64,000 nucleotides of DNA from NCBI RefSeq assembly GCF_050947875.1, contig NC_134573.1, positions 63,713,815-63,777,814 of the forward strand. The letters are read 5' to 3'. Under the pieces are notes generated by a model. The model had not been told where the DNA came from. It saw only the letters and a program-made list of their open reading frames with translations, and made no database searches. Positions 57,901 to 64,000 of the stretch are shown here, in pieces. The stretch is from Dermacentor variabilis. Its lineage: Eukaryota; Arthropoda; Arachnida; Ixodida; Ixodidae. Position 1 is the first letter of the stretch, and every line of letters starts with the position of its first letter. Position numbers and translations under genes: made by a program.

Positions 57901-60456
57901 TCCAAAATATAAATATTCCACAGGAAAAAGCGCCGCTTGCTACAGGACAAAGCGCCGCTTGCTACCCATAGAATGTCTGTTGTACCACTGCAATATAGAG
58001 GGAAAAAAAAATCTCGAAAGGATGGCCTAACACACTCTCCCCCCAGTGCAAACGTCTTTGAAGAACCGGCATTAAGAGCCTCCTTTATGTTTACTAGGGA
58101 TACAGCAAATGTGTTATAGTCAGCGCAACTGAAACCATGCTTGACACACGAAGGCCCTTCACAATAAAGACTTGTGGAACATTTCTCGCTGCTGGGGCCA
58201 AAAAGGAGGGAGCTCCATGGTGTAGCTTGTGACCCACGGTAGACGGCGGCGATCCGGAGGAATCTTCCGGGTCATTGTTTCAGTGTCCACGTGGCCATCT
58301 ATCACGGCATAGCAGTGCAGTCGGAGACCACGTGCAGAGAGAACAAGTATTGCCGGGCACGCGCCTACGTCGCCTTCCCTGGCGACATAGGGGCTAGACC
58401 ACACGTCTAACAAAATCGTTTAGTGAGACAGTGGCTCCCACATTTCTCACAATGGATAGCAAAATCACCGTTTCTTTTGTACTTCTCCGGTCGTTGTTAC
58501 AACGTCCAATTTGCCGAATGTAGTGGGATGGTGTATATATTTATGGGTTCTTCCTTCTATCATACAACGGGTTTCTCGCGTCCAAAAAAAATGAATACTA
58601 CTGTATATTACCCTAAGTGTTCACGATGCTCTCTCAATGTCTGTGGATGTTTTTGATACAATTTCTGAAAGCAGAATTGCTCGTCTCGCCATAAAACTGT
58701 TGTGAAGGTACGTAATTCTGGAGCTGTTCTTTGCCGTTGACAACTCAGTCGCGAAGTGCATTTGACATCGACCAACACAGGTGTTTATCTGAAGGTTTGA
58801 AAAGTATATACGTGGAAGAAGTTTCTCATTTAAGCCATGGCTACATTGCTCAGTGCAATGTTGAAAAGTGGCCTGGTGAGGATCCAAGTGCGTCGATTTC
58901 TTGAAAAAATTCTCATCAAAAGGTGATGGACGATCGAAGCATCGAAAGTCTTGATATAAAAATTCTCATACAGGGACCAGACCAACCCTTTGCAATATTC
59001 CTTTCACTTTACAAGTTACAAGGTGTTCTATAGGTATCGCTGTTGAACATTCATTGTCAAAATCATGTAGAATATGGTGTAGGAGGTGGTGCTTGTTGGC
59101 TGCACGGAACTCCACGATTCTAAACGTAGGAAAGGATAAAACGATTGGCGGGGCATCCATCCCTTTGAGAATCATTGATGGATGGACGATGATCTTCTAA
59201 CAGGATTACCAATATAGACAGCGACCCAGCGGTCCATGTCCATGGAACTGAACATACTGAAAGGCATAAGTTGTCCTCCACAAATTGTCTGTCTGGGCAC
59301 ATAGGCCATGGCCCATACTCAGTGGCACGTATCCAGTGGCACAAGTTGGCGTGAAAGAGGTCACAAACGGAAATCCTGCAAAAAAGCACATGAAGATTCC
59401 AAAGAATGTTTATCGCAATATTACGAGCCACGCCCACCAACTGAACTTGTGTTATGTATGCAATAGTGCACCTTCATTTTCATGCAGAAATTTTGCTTTA
59501 TGCTCGCACAGCTTAGCTAAGAAGATGCAGTTAAACAAAACAGCGCAACTTCGCGTACAATCCAATAGCCGCAGGCCATTAATATCTCATGAACTACGCC
59601 GAACTTGCAAAGGCCAGGTTGCCTGATGTCTTGAGACTGCAGTCAGCGATCCATGCAGTGTGCAATTTTAGCGCGTGCTGCCGTTGTGGCATGAAGTCGT
59701 ACCAACAAGTTAGGGCTGAATGTCCCATGGATCACTTTCGGTGATATTAGTACCGCTTTGATTAACTTGATGTACCAGCGGAAACGCACAAAAGTAATGA
59801 CGCGCCTCTTCGGAGCGGTATTTTCACGCCGCTTTGAAAGCAAACGCGCCACCCGCATTGAAGTGTAGCGCTAGATGGAAGTCATGCAAAAGTATACCCC
59901 AAATTGATCGAACGAGAAAAGTGGAGATTTAAGAATGTAAATATGAATCTTTAATGCTTATACTGGCCTTCATGAGCACGGTTTCTCTGCGAGGCACGAA
60001 CTTCGTGCTGAGCTCGGCGTGCAGGTGCGCGAGGTCGTGGGCGAGCTCGTCCACGTTCTGCGTGACCTCGTCAATGGCGCTGACCACTCCCTGCGTGAGC
60101 TGCTCTTGGCTGTCGTGTTCCGAGCAGTCACGAAGCACCGGGCCCGCAAATAGCGGTCTCGCTGGCTCCACGCTTAGAAGGCCCGAGTCCGGGTTCTGGT
60201 GCAACCACAGCAAGCTGGGCACGCCGGACTTCAGGGACAGCTCCACGACGTTATCTAGAAGACGCTCAGGGCTGTTGGCCTCGAGCAGCCAAGTGCGTGC
60301 GCTGACGCCGACGTCCCGCAGGAAGCCATACATTGTATCGTGCAGGTCGAGTTCCATGCTGTATGCCACGTGACAACCGGTGAACAGGGCGGACAACTCT
60401 CGGAACGTCGGCGGCGTGGCGGTGCCCGTAGTGGTTGCCGACGGCGGGAGAACCAG
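25790..60456 (-). CDS. M13 (neprilysin-like) protein, zinc motif lost; 5' partial
   Basis: Five exons on the minus strand join in consistent phase into about 576 codons without a stop. They follow the order of M13 peptidases: an N-terminal helical region (exon at 59980), the central helices (55254), the linker before the catalytic part (31825), the region around HExxH (29767) and the C-terminal lobe (25790). Active M13 enzymes are zinc ectopeptidases that cleave short signalling peptides. Here HExxH reads YELWS, so two zinc ligands are replaced. The NAYY-like block is altered and the terminal C-x-W is absent, so hydrolysis is not expected. The 5' exons with the membrane anchor and the DPCDDFY-like block are not in the window. 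An open frame across 34 kb with good splice sites argues for a maintained pseudoenzyme rather than a dead gene. Confidence 0.85.
26989..27260. mobile_element. Fold-back MITE copy 1
   Basis: It begins TACACTCTTAAACAAATGTA and ends with the complement TAAGAGTGTA. The halves are imperfect inverted repeats including CTCGCAGCGTT-type and ACAACAATAATCGTCATCTG segments. It has no coding capacity. It lies in the last M13 intron, and a related, better-preserved copy lies 175 bp away. Confidence 0.75.
27436..27749. mobile_element. Fold-back MITE copy 2, near-perfect palindrome
   Basis: It is 314 bp long. The left arm starts TACACTCTTAGGCAAAGTTA and the right arm is its almost exact complement through to the end, with a short centre around 27585-27610 (CCAAAGGGTGTAAACTGTTC). 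The matching ORFs in both directions (75 and 66 codons) are by-products of the palindrome. It has the same family and orientation-neutral structure as the copy at 26989. Confidence 0.85.
27955..29366 (-). mobile_element. TIR element copy 2 (TTAA-type, 1.4 kb)
   Basis: TTAAAGGGACACTAAAGGTTA at the left and its complement (one mismatch, TGCCCC) at 29346-29366 are flanked by TTAA on both sides. The sequence is collinear with copy 1 (23069-24120) in the opposite direction: the PDNDTLARD and ERDLLLRARAAGVVAYY frame at about 28330-28490 and the CATGACACGATTTGAGACCCC segment recur. It retains a central 350-bp part missing from copy 1, which includes an antisense THAP fragment. It lies in an M13 intron. 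Confidence 0.8.
28528..28779 (-). pseudogene. THAP-domain fragment inside TIR element
   Basis: The minus frame encodes WQRAENRTVCSLHFLPEDYE, then KSCGVPFKAIL and SAVPSVLPV. These are the C-terminal half of a THAP zinc finger (Cys-x2-His pair plus the AVPS box). The first half (C-x2-4-C and FP) is missing. It suggests the TIR family derives from a transposon whose transposase or accessory protein had a THAP DNA-binding domain. It differs from the THAP at 12918 and is not a copy of it. Confidence 0.7.
29430..29449. repeat. (AT)n microsatellite
   Basis: About ten uninterrupted AT units just outside TIR element copy 2. Confidence 0.9.
29767..30056 (-). CDS. M13 gene, exon with degenerate zinc motif
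   Basis: The acceptor TATTCTCAG ends at 30057; the donor after CACCTG (GTACGC) is at 29766. It reads TYFSRVASLRLLARWESG, then VRYEYDRNLLWVTPGALVQP and LFYSGAEPHINLATLGALV followed by YELWSAARR. In active relatives this stretch is N.i.vPagiLqpPfF, then nyG.iG..iGHEltHaFD. The preserved Pro-Phe/Leu-Phe block fixes the alignment. The first His is Tyr and the second His is Ser, while the Glu stays. The segment between the motif and the next exon is about 13 residues shorter than usual. Split codons match on both sides. Confidence 0.9.
30057..31824. other. M13 intron, no recognised insertion
   Basis: A 1.77-kb intron between the exons at 31825 and 29767. Nothing in it is recognisable as a repeat or gene; small frames lack domains. 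Confidence 0.5.
31825..32099 (-). CDS. M13 gene, middle exon
   Basis: An acceptor at 32100-32101 (GCGCAG) and donor GTGACG after AACAG at 31825 give 275 nt, entering in phase 0 and leaving with two bases of an Arg codon. The next exon completes that codon. It encodes MAWEIMPKTWIKFSTRVLVQ, IVLDGVKNDY and VTWRTKLGKVNVLEHLNVLR, corresponding to the family's pre-catalytic helices and the W.d..T...a..Kl segment. A frame extends upstream into the intron, but the spacing from Cys to Pro in relatives supports this acceptor. Confidence 0.75.
32370..32745 (+). pseudogene. Penelope-like GIY-YIG fragment, first lineage
   Basis: Plus-strand frames give HVTITFSDFALKIYDSLSC, NVICMFDCTVC and FIAQTETSFKIRINNHRS, then LGHSFEK and, in a shifted frame, RDSYLMNKLNN and INECAG. 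This is the C-terminal GIY-YIG nuclease part of a Penelope-like element; the family's YIG core is altered to FIA. One frameshift lies near 32612. The reverse transcriptase part is absent. It is a different lineage from the neighbouring copies at 32.9-35.5 kb. Confidence 0.7.
33234..34881 (-). pseudogene. Penelope-like element ORF end, split by a MITE
   Basis: On the minus strand, 34881-34442 encodes FRSALLNSCHHTVKSAFFEQ to SVIPYVHGLSRRL, the linker after the reverse transcriptase. After the inserted MITE, 33711-33234 continues with AVKVVFSAKNKIGSV, VVYQISMTCGHVYVGQTARC, RLREHLSSLKG and IVEAHWIEKQKEECISHPS, a complete GIY-YIG endonuclease with its Cys/His positions. Removing the 33712-34442 insertion and one TTAA restores the frame exactly. 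The reverse transcriptase itself is missing (5' truncated), as is common for this class. Confidence 0.85.
33712..34442 (+). mobile_element. 731-bp MITE with TTAA target duplication
   Basis: It starts TTAAGAGGAAGCTTTAGCTC and ends with the complement GAGCTAAAGCTTCCTCTTAA. The TTAA at each end is the target duplication. Internally GCGGACAAAATTG (34013) is mirrored by AATTTGTCCGC (34126), so the centre is also partly palindromic. It has no coding capacity. A second copy lies at 39132-39863 in the same orientation. piggyBac- or Kolobok-type transposases use TTAA sites, so either could have mobilised it. Confidence 0.9.
34769..35205 (+). pseudogene. Penelope-like GIY-YIG copy, inverted partner
   Basis: The plus-strand frame from 34772 (VFSAKNKIGSVCSK) through YVGQTARCI, RLREHLSSLKG and IVEAHWIEKQKEKC parallels the minus-strand copy. 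A stop after NHP (35171-35173) replaces a Ser codon; the remaining residues up to SSHL follow in the same frame. It starts abruptly at the centre of the inverted repeat, so it has no reverse transcriptase. Confidence 0.8.
35764..36014 (-). repeat. tRNA-derived SINE, second family, copy 1
   Basis: The minus strand reads CCGCCGTGATTGCTTAGTGG, then a GGGATGAAATCCC box B-like palindrome. The body contains AAAGAACCCCAT, GGAGTC and TAAAATACCATAATTGAA at the 3' end. The same layout recurs at 45519, 46837 and 62861. It lies within an M13 intron, in the same transcriptional direction as the gene. Confidence 0.75.
36015..38540. other. M13 intron sequence, no gene
   Basis: It is GC-rich at 36280-36720 with three CTTCGGCTGGTY-like units (about 36269-36361), but contains no domain-bearing frame. 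A block at 36990-37110 and the region 48040-48190 share a TGTCCAGAAAAG(G/C)TGGATATGCT-like segment, so both may be pieces of one unnamed repeat. Confidence 0.4.
38563..38752 (+). repeat. Compound CT/GT/GTGC microsatellite
   Basis: Two units of GTGGACGC...AAATATGTGTCTA are each followed by CT runs (38522-38641). Then come GTGC-interrupted GT repeats ending in a pure GT run (38698-38748). Long His/Cys-Val frames on both strands here are artefacts. Confidence 0.95.
39132..39863 (+). mobile_element. TTAA-type MITE, second copy
   Basis: It is collinear with 33712-34442: it starts CTAAGAGGAAGCTTTAGCTC and ends GAGCTAAAGCTTCCCCTTAA, including the internal GCGGACAAAATTG / AATTTGTCCGC pair. Its left TTAA is mutated to CTAA and its right end has one mismatch, so it is older than the other copy. 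Confidence 0.85.
39864..40813. other. M13 intron sequence, minor repeat piece
   Basis: No gene was found. GGGGGACGCTTAAGCTTTGCC at 40541-40561 resembles the end of the SINE-type unit at 4660-4697, so a fragment of that repeat may lie here. Confidence 0.4.
40814..40841 (+). repeat. (GGAA)n microsatellite, probable LINE 3' tail
   Basis: About six GGAA units. On the minus strand this is TTCC repeats directly after a LINE 3' UTR. Confidence 0.8.
40842..41737 (-). pseudogene. 5'-truncated LINE: RNase H end, zinc finger, 3' UTR
   Basis: Minus-strand frames give SRADAAR (41460), then RLTRMHQINPSLQLRPPFGL, RREATLLCHLWLGVAFT and the zinc-binding CDVCGTEENIEHLLHHC (41200-41240). This is the conserved C-terminus after RNase H in I/R1-like ORF2 proteins. 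Broken RNase H pieces extend to about 41700. The remainder (about 40842-41000) is a C/T-rich 3' UTR with a GGGTAGCC segment. It is 5' truncated and frameshifted, and inserted in an M13 intron in the same direction as the gene. It is a different family from the LINE at 4745. Confidence 0.75.
41920..41995 (+). pseudogene. Gypsy reverse transcriptase fragment
   Basis: The frame VRKQDNTLRFSVDYRKLNRV is the conserved start of the Ty3/gypsy reverse transcriptase (VDYRkLN). The fragment is under 80 bp and nothing downstream continues it, so only a scrap of the element remains. Confidence 0.65.
41996..43480. other. M13 intron sequence, no gene
   Basis: No frame above 60 codons is worth listing and no repeat was recognised. 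Confidence 0.5.
43481..44575 (-). repeat. Unnamed repeat-like region with a 198-codon frame
   Basis: The block 43490-43560 (GGAGTTTAACCATGGACGTG...GGCTGCCGTACACA) resembles the GAGGTTAACCAG...GGCTACCCTACACC segment at 40869-40907, which I take as LINE 3' UTR. A minus frame (43975-44571) contains ECPVAHLQFSVGNETVQSP and LNTLLREHLLPGSKADHYRR. It has no family I recognise and also holds hydrophobic Phe-rich stretches untypical of a real protein. It is more likely repeat than gene. Confidence 0.35.
43748..43782. repeat. (AT)n microsatellite
   Basis: About 17 AT units without interruption. Confidence 0.95.
44576..45518. other. M13 intron sequence, no gene
   Basis: Short frames only; nothing recognised. 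Confidence 0.5.
45519..45743 (+). repeat. tRNA-derived SINE, second family, copy 2
   Basis: It starts CCCACCGGGGTAGCTGTGCG (box A-like). It continues with GTTTGGATTCC (box B-like), GGGAGCGAAATAC, TTAGGTGCACGTTAAAGAA and GGAGTCCGCCACTACGGCG, and ends near CATGTAGAGCCTCATAGTTC. It is diverged from the copy at 46837 but collinear with it. Confidence 0.75.
45744..46836. other. M13 intron sequence, no gene
   Basis: Nothing recognised. Frames are under 65 codons. Confidence 0.5.
46837..47071 (+). repeat. tRNA-derived SINE, second family, copy 3
   Basis: It starts CCCACCGTAGTTGCTTAGTG, has GCGAGATCAAATCC as box B-like part and GGGGGTGAAATGCGAAAACA. Its 3' end CGTAAAACCCCATAATTTA is the best-preserved version of the family in this window. 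Confidence 0.8.
47072..49218. other. M13 intron sequence, no gene
   Basis: No recognisable gene. GC-rich frames at 48023-48340 on both strands lack domains. An A-rich run lies at 47755-47790. The segment near 48058-48085 is shared with 37090-37110 on the other strand. Confidence 0.4.
49219..52745 (-). pseudogene. hAT-type transposase relic (DUF4371/MYM1-like), interrupted
   Basis: The 5' part (52745-52237) encodes KWISSDMQNELIEIMAH, GEEQFAICMRWTDKALNVHE and TLYMAIIDMILRLGL. This is the core of hAT transposases annotated as zinc finger MYM-type protein 1-like, which usually follow with a GQ.YDG motif (here GHCFDG). The 3' part resumes at 51862-51900 with RSTLVLQ. After a 2.36-kb inserted element it continues at 49492 as SNKLQKTLGETMSHLGSE, then LDLNEPRSARPTRLTRRFE and ALHEGYFPAIDRIT, the dimerisation-proximal end. 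Stops and shifts lie between, so it is dead. It sits in an M13 intron. Confidence 0.7.
49501..51861. mobile_element. 2.36-kb non-autonomous hAT element with 8-bp TSD
   Basis: The left end is CAGTGGCGTAGCCAG (49501-49515) and the right end is the complement of CAGGGGCGTAGCCAG (51847-51861): 14 of 15 bases match. ACCTGCAG immediately precedes (49493-49500) and follows (51862-51869) the element, an 8-bp target duplication as expected for hAT. The subterminal regions are G-rich (49531-49556; complement of 51809-51845). No long coding frame is present inside, so it was mobilised in trans. Its target was another hAT transposase relic. Confidence 0.9.
52746..54883. other. M13 intron sequence, no gene
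   Basis: Frames of up to 113 codons (53433-53774) occur on both strands with no domain that I recognise. Nothing further can be supported. Confidence 0.45.
54884..54962. repeat. (AT)n microsatellite, about 39 units
   Basis: An uninterrupted AT run directly next to the fold-back at 54966. Confidence 0.95.
54966..55130. repeat. Fold-back hairpin beside M13 exon
   Basis: The left arm GAGAGTCTGCCAGGATTGTA...CTACGTTTC is mirrored by GAAACGTAG...TACAATCCTGGCAGACTCTC, with a loop around 55036-55060 that itself contains GGCCGG...CCGGACAG. The arms are about 75 bp and match closely. Another CGAGAGTCTGCC unit follows at 55139. The GAAACGTAG motif near AATAAAGCAT recalls Penelope-like element tails, but this is uncertain. 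Confidence 0.8.
55254..55565 (-). CDS. M13 gene, second placed exon
   Basis: The acceptor TCCATCACAG precedes ATGCAGAAGG; the donor after GCCAAG is GTGGGG. It is 312 nt, in phase 0 at both ends. It encodes MQKAFHFLNASQLRSWLHIF, then LRPDSVAIFRHPHLLSNVTM and VVRICAK. In M13 proteins this is the helical segment with the conserved W and the later Cys that pairs with the C-terminal lobe. The Cys-to-Pro spacing across the junction with the next exon (CAK-MAWEIMP) equals that of relatives. The donor consensus is weak, but no other donor keeps phase. Confidence 0.8.
56160..57460 (+). pseudogene. Gypsy-type pol relic (protease and RT pieces)
   Basis: VKAVIVTGAQISMM at about 56245-56290 matches the retropepsin start with the catalytic Asp changed to Val. 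HRVPSVEDVVH and RLFSSI (about 57262-57325) match the gypsy reverse transcriptase region around its first catalytic block. YGVYQFSTFTFGLTSARVT (57400-57455) matches the downstream f.MPFGL.nAP.tF block. The frames are broken by many stops and shifts, and no LTRs were seen. It lies in the M13 intron between the two 5'-most placed exons, antisense to the gene. Confidence 0.6.
57461..59979. other. M13 intron sequence, no gene
   Basis: The frames (up to 113 codons) have no domain that I recognise. Some Cys/His-rich frames on the minus strand at 58600-59440 may be a decayed transposase, but no motif supports it. Confidence 0.4.
59980..60456 (-). CDS. M13 gene, first placed exon
   Basis: It is open from CTGGTTCTCCCG (acceptor TTCTCAAG) and encodes FRELSALFTGCHVAYSMELD, TMYGFLRDVGVSARTWL, ERLLDNVVELSLKSGVPSLL and LAHDLAHLHAELSTKF. 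This matches the N-terminal helices of M13 proteins: the ly..C block, then the fL..lG..W and ld.l..l.l..gv..l segments. The donor ACC|GTGCTC (59978-59979) keeps phase 0 with the next exon. A stronger donor GTATAAG at 59962-59963 would break phase unless a small extra exon exists. The preceding exons with the DPCDDFY block are not visible up to 64000. Confidence 0.75.
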
Positions 60457-62860
60457 CTTGAGAAGCCATTGCAAAAAGAAACGTGAAATGTTAGTTGCAA
60501 AGTGTCTAAACAATCATATGGGGGCAGTCATAAGTACTACACCAATGCTATCAATAAAAATGTTTTCCGACCTTAACTTGTGTATCACCAATGTGGTCCC
60601 AAAATTATTGCTTTGCGCTCCAGGCCACGTAACACGACTTTTGAGCAGCCCGCAGTGATGTGAGCACGGGAGATGTTCTCAAGCTCGCGGCTAAGGTCGG
60701 AATAATGTCCACAGTGGACCAGGTTTGCAAGAAAGTTTACGATAAGACCAAATATGCCATAGGGCCAACACTTGAATGAGGCGGCTATATGGAATGAAGG
60801 GTACCGCAAAACAACTGAGTTGCTTGCTGCATTGCCTGACGCAGGCGCTGTGGCAGTCTGAGACTGGCGAGTATGAACAAACGACGCTTTTCTTTTTCGT
60901 CTTTTAAACTGGTGCTCACAGCTTGCCCTGCACTTCAATGCTGCAAGGACACCTGCCACATTTCCTTGCGTGGTTCATTGTTGCTGTTGTCCCCTGCATT
61001 GCGGAAATCAATGAAAAACTGTCCTTGCCATCGTTTCGGGCCAATTATGACGGGCTAAAACGCAGAAAAACTTAATAAAGAAATGTTGCAGCGCCATTTT
61101 CATAGCATTTGTGCAAACTTAATTAGTCAAGACGATGTTTTATTGCGTGCATCGCCTGACAGATGAGTATGCGTCTCAAGGATTCGGAAGCTGATGAGTA
61201 GCAAGAACGCTTTGTCATTTTCTTTCAGTAGCCACCTCTCCATAGAGGAATTGTCTTTTTATTCGACATAATTAGGGAATAAAATTATGTTATAGCATGG
61301 AGGCTCGTTTCATGCAGATGCTGCAACGCCGACTTAAGAATTGCAATTCCTCATGAACAATTGCTCGTATTTGTAAGGTTGACCAGTTCCTGGCTTCACA
61401 AACCTGAGTGCATTTTCGTGCACCATCTTTGTAGCAGGCCTCTAATAAATGAAGGTTATTTACAGCAGATGCAAGAGTGGAGCGCTGTGGACATTAAACA
61501 ATTTGTTTTCATCGAGGACAAGTAATAGCTGGTCTAAGGGGCGCCCTTTTCCGTAGTCTGCAACAACTTATCTGAACGTTCGTCAAGTTGTCTGTTATTT
61601 TCGTTCACGTAGAGACACCCTTTTTGGGGCCTCCTTCTTTTTTATCTCCCATACAGACGTGTTATAGCAGATATCACCATGGTTGCTTTATATCAGCGCA
61701 ATCTGCGCTGCACATCGTTGCACCCCTATAATCTTTGTCTGGCTATTCTTGGTAATGTTATTAGCGCACCGTTATATGCAGCGGAAAGGAACGAAGGCGT
61801 GCTCCCAACGACCACGACACCGGTTACGCCATCTCTGACCAAAGTAGCGAAAGCGCGAACCACTTTATGTAAAAGAGAAGTGTGCAGTGATCGAACACTA
61901 TCTTCAACAGAAAGTCGTTATCCGCGACTTTTCTTGCAATGCGTTAATTTGTATACCACACGAATGAAGACATAGATGTCTAAAGTGATGGTATAGGTTA
62001 TTGTCTTGCCGTTAAGTATAGCGTGACGCTGCTTATTTTCCAGCTGTTACACTTCGAAACGACCAGCTACGCGAGTCGGTAGGTTAATATCTTCGAAGTC
62101 AAACAGCGCAAAAAGGACGAAGGACGAAGACAAGACAATGGCCCTGTTTTCTGGGTCTTCTTTCTTCGACCGTTAAGAACTGCTTGATTTCAGAGGTGTT
62201 AGGATTTTTTTTAAATAGACGAAATGGAACTTTCATTTCCCAGCAATGCTCATTCTCCTCAACTTTCTTGTGCTTGCGGCAGACTGTCGTCTTTCTGGGT
62301 TCTTTTGATGCTGTAACTTCACCTTCGTATCTCTCATATTCAGAACTTTGGCTTTGATATTGTGCTTTAAGAACTATTGGAATATAGCTTATAATCTTTG
62401 CTGTGTAGGCCGCATGTACTTGCAACAGACTTTGACACCGCCTCTCCTATCAAATACCTGGCGTTAACTTTTAAAGGCCAATCACTTTTCTTTGTCCCAG
62501 TGATCTCAGTGGAATCGTCGCTCAATCCTGCTGTAGATATAAAGCGTGAAATAAAGCGTTTGTTACTCTAAAATGTCATCTTTCTGACAGTAACGTTACT
62601 TTCCTTCTTTTTTTACCACGACGAATCAGGTAAGACGCACTTTCTTTCATTCACAGACAGCACTCGAATTTCCACAGCTGCCGAAAACCTTGAGCATAAC
62701 TGTTCCTTCCAAGCTGTTGAAATCGATCGGCTTGTGCAAGCGCACTAACACTTGGAGACTGGTGAGCAAATGCATGGCGCTTTTAATTTCTGTGGATGGA
62801 AGTGTGCCCACAAAATTTGCTCTGTCCAACAAAATCTACCAAAAATTAGAATATATTAGA
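60457..62860. other. Upstream M13 intron or 5' flank, no exon seen
   Basis: I searched for the M13 N-terminal Cys-rich block and a membrane anchor on the minus strand and found none. ORFs of up to 124 codons (60585-60959, minus) lack family features. Confidence 0.45.
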
Positions 62861-63095
62861 TTCTGGGGGGTTAGGTGCCGAAACCACCATCTGATTATGG
62901 GGCACACCGTAGCGGAGGACTTCAGATAATTTCTTACTACCTGGGGTTCCTTAACGTGGCCCCCCCCCCCATGCACGGAGCGTGGTCGTTTTTGCATTTC
63001 GTCTCCATCGAAAAGAGGCCACCGCGGACTGGATTTGATCCCGCGACGATCGTGCTTAGCAGCGCTACACCATAGTCTCTATGCCGCCGCGGCGG
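62861..63095 (-). repeat. tRNA-derived SINE, second family, copy 4
   Basis: The minus strand reads CCGCCGCGGCGGCATAGAGA, then GCTGCTAAGCACGA, CGGGATCAAATCC and GGAGACGAAATGCAAAAACG. It continues through a C/G-rich interruption (complement of 62960-62972) to the 3' part around AAAGAATCTAATATA. The start is the intact GC-rich head. Confidence 0.8.
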
Positions 63096-64000
63096 TCGTG
63101 TACCAAATATTGTTCTTTATTTTCAATGCATATTCGCTGATGTACTTCAGTTTTAATACAACTGAATAATTATTTGGTTGATTGACTAAATTTTACCCTT
63201 TATTTGGCGAAGAAACGCGTAATTGAAAACAAGAAACCACTCGTGAACTTTTGTTTTGTCTTCCCGACTTTCGAGCATTTACCACATGTTTCGAACCGGG
63301 TTACTTAAAGGCATGCTAAAGAAAAAAATTACGTGAGCTTTATTAGTAAATTACCATTGTACAATACCCCAAAAGCCAATCTGACCGTTAGCTCGGTCAA
63401 TGAGATACGACGCGTAAATGAAAAGCAGTCGTCGACTCTACAGGTTTCCGCACCGGCTTCCCTTGACGCCATGAATCTTGATGTCATCTGCTCGGGGCAT
63501 TTACTTCTTACTATCGGCAAAAACTGACCACATTGCCTTCTAGGTGAGCCAGAAACTCAATTGAGCCATCTTAAAAGACTTGTAGTGATTTACAATAACC
63601 GAAATGCACAAAAAATATATCGAAACCTACGAAATCACACTCATGTAGTGGTGCCGCAGTTCCCACGCGAAGATAAAAAAAAATTCATGCTTTTCTAATA
63701 GTAAACCTGTTACTGCGAAATGAACGGAAACAAAGGCATCTAAGAAACTTTATGACATGAAACCGATTTATTGTTTATTTTCACTGTTCCTTTCAAGGTC
63801 AATCTTCTTTCAGAGATGTACGACGGCACCTTTCTCGATGCAGATTCTTATGTATACCAGAATAATTGACGTACATTGGGATGGTTCCTTCCCCTTCAAT
63901 AGGCAGAGCTGTTGATCTCAGAATAAAACATTGTTGGAAACCTGTAAAGTACGTATCCTTGCCTGCTTCTTGTCCAGAACCGGACACTAGAAGTCACGTT
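63096..64000. other. No recognised gene
   Basis: Short frames only. The sequence may still be intron or 5' flank of the M13 gene. Confidence 0.5.

Noticed and set aside
1..64000. CRISPR arrays, operons, bacterial or phage genes
   Set aside because: No regularly spaced direct repeats or clustered prokaryotic genes are present; all recognisable content is animal.

Overview
The window looks like nuclear DNA of an arachnid, most likely a hard (probably metastriate) tick. The reasons are introns with GT-AG boundaries, several tRNA-derived SINEs of the tick type, Penelope-like elements with GIY-YIG domains, I-type LINEs with RNase H, and a neprilysin-family (M13) gene of the kind that is greatly expanded in ticks. 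I see no bacterial features: no operons, CRISPR arrays or insertion sequences. The species call rests on remembered repeat families, not on a search.

The only host gene I can support is a minus-strand M13 (neprilysin-like) gene covering at least 25.8-60.5 kb. Five coding exons can be placed (59980-60456, 55254-55565, 31825-32099, 29767-30056, 25790-26166). Together they form one uninterrupted frame of about 576 codons. The 5' exons (signal or membrane anchor and first conserved cysteines) are not visible and probably lie beyond 64 kb. The zinc motif HExxH reads YELWS and the C-terminal C-x-W is missing, so the product appears to be a catalytically dead but intact family member.

Nearly everything else is transposable elements at different stages of decay. 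From 0 to 25.6 kb there are, in order: an unidentified 203-codon ORF; a SINE-type repeat; a 4.9-kb I-like LINE with internal deletion (4.7-9.6 kb); a decayed animal EnSpm/CACTA-like transposase (9.8-11.8 kb); and a two-gene DNA transposon (12.9-22.9 kb). The two-gene transposon has a THAP-DDE transposase on the plus strand and a convergent SWIM-YqaJ nuclease on the minus strand, as in ISL2EU-type elements. A 1-kb TIR element and a gypsy protease remnant follow.

Inside the M13 introns are two fold-back MITEs, a second copy of the TIR element with an antisense THAP piece, and a 2.6-kb inverted Penelope duplication split by a TTAA-site MITE. There are also a GT microsatellite, a truncated LINE, four SINEs in or beside the gene, gypsy RT remnants, a perfect fold-back next to exon 2, and a 2.36-kb hAT element with an 8-bp target duplication inserted into another hAT transposase relic.

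The most interesting items are the intact M13 pseudoenzyme, the THAP-DDE/YqaJ-SWIM element, and two nested insertions whose empty sites can be read exactly from the sequence.
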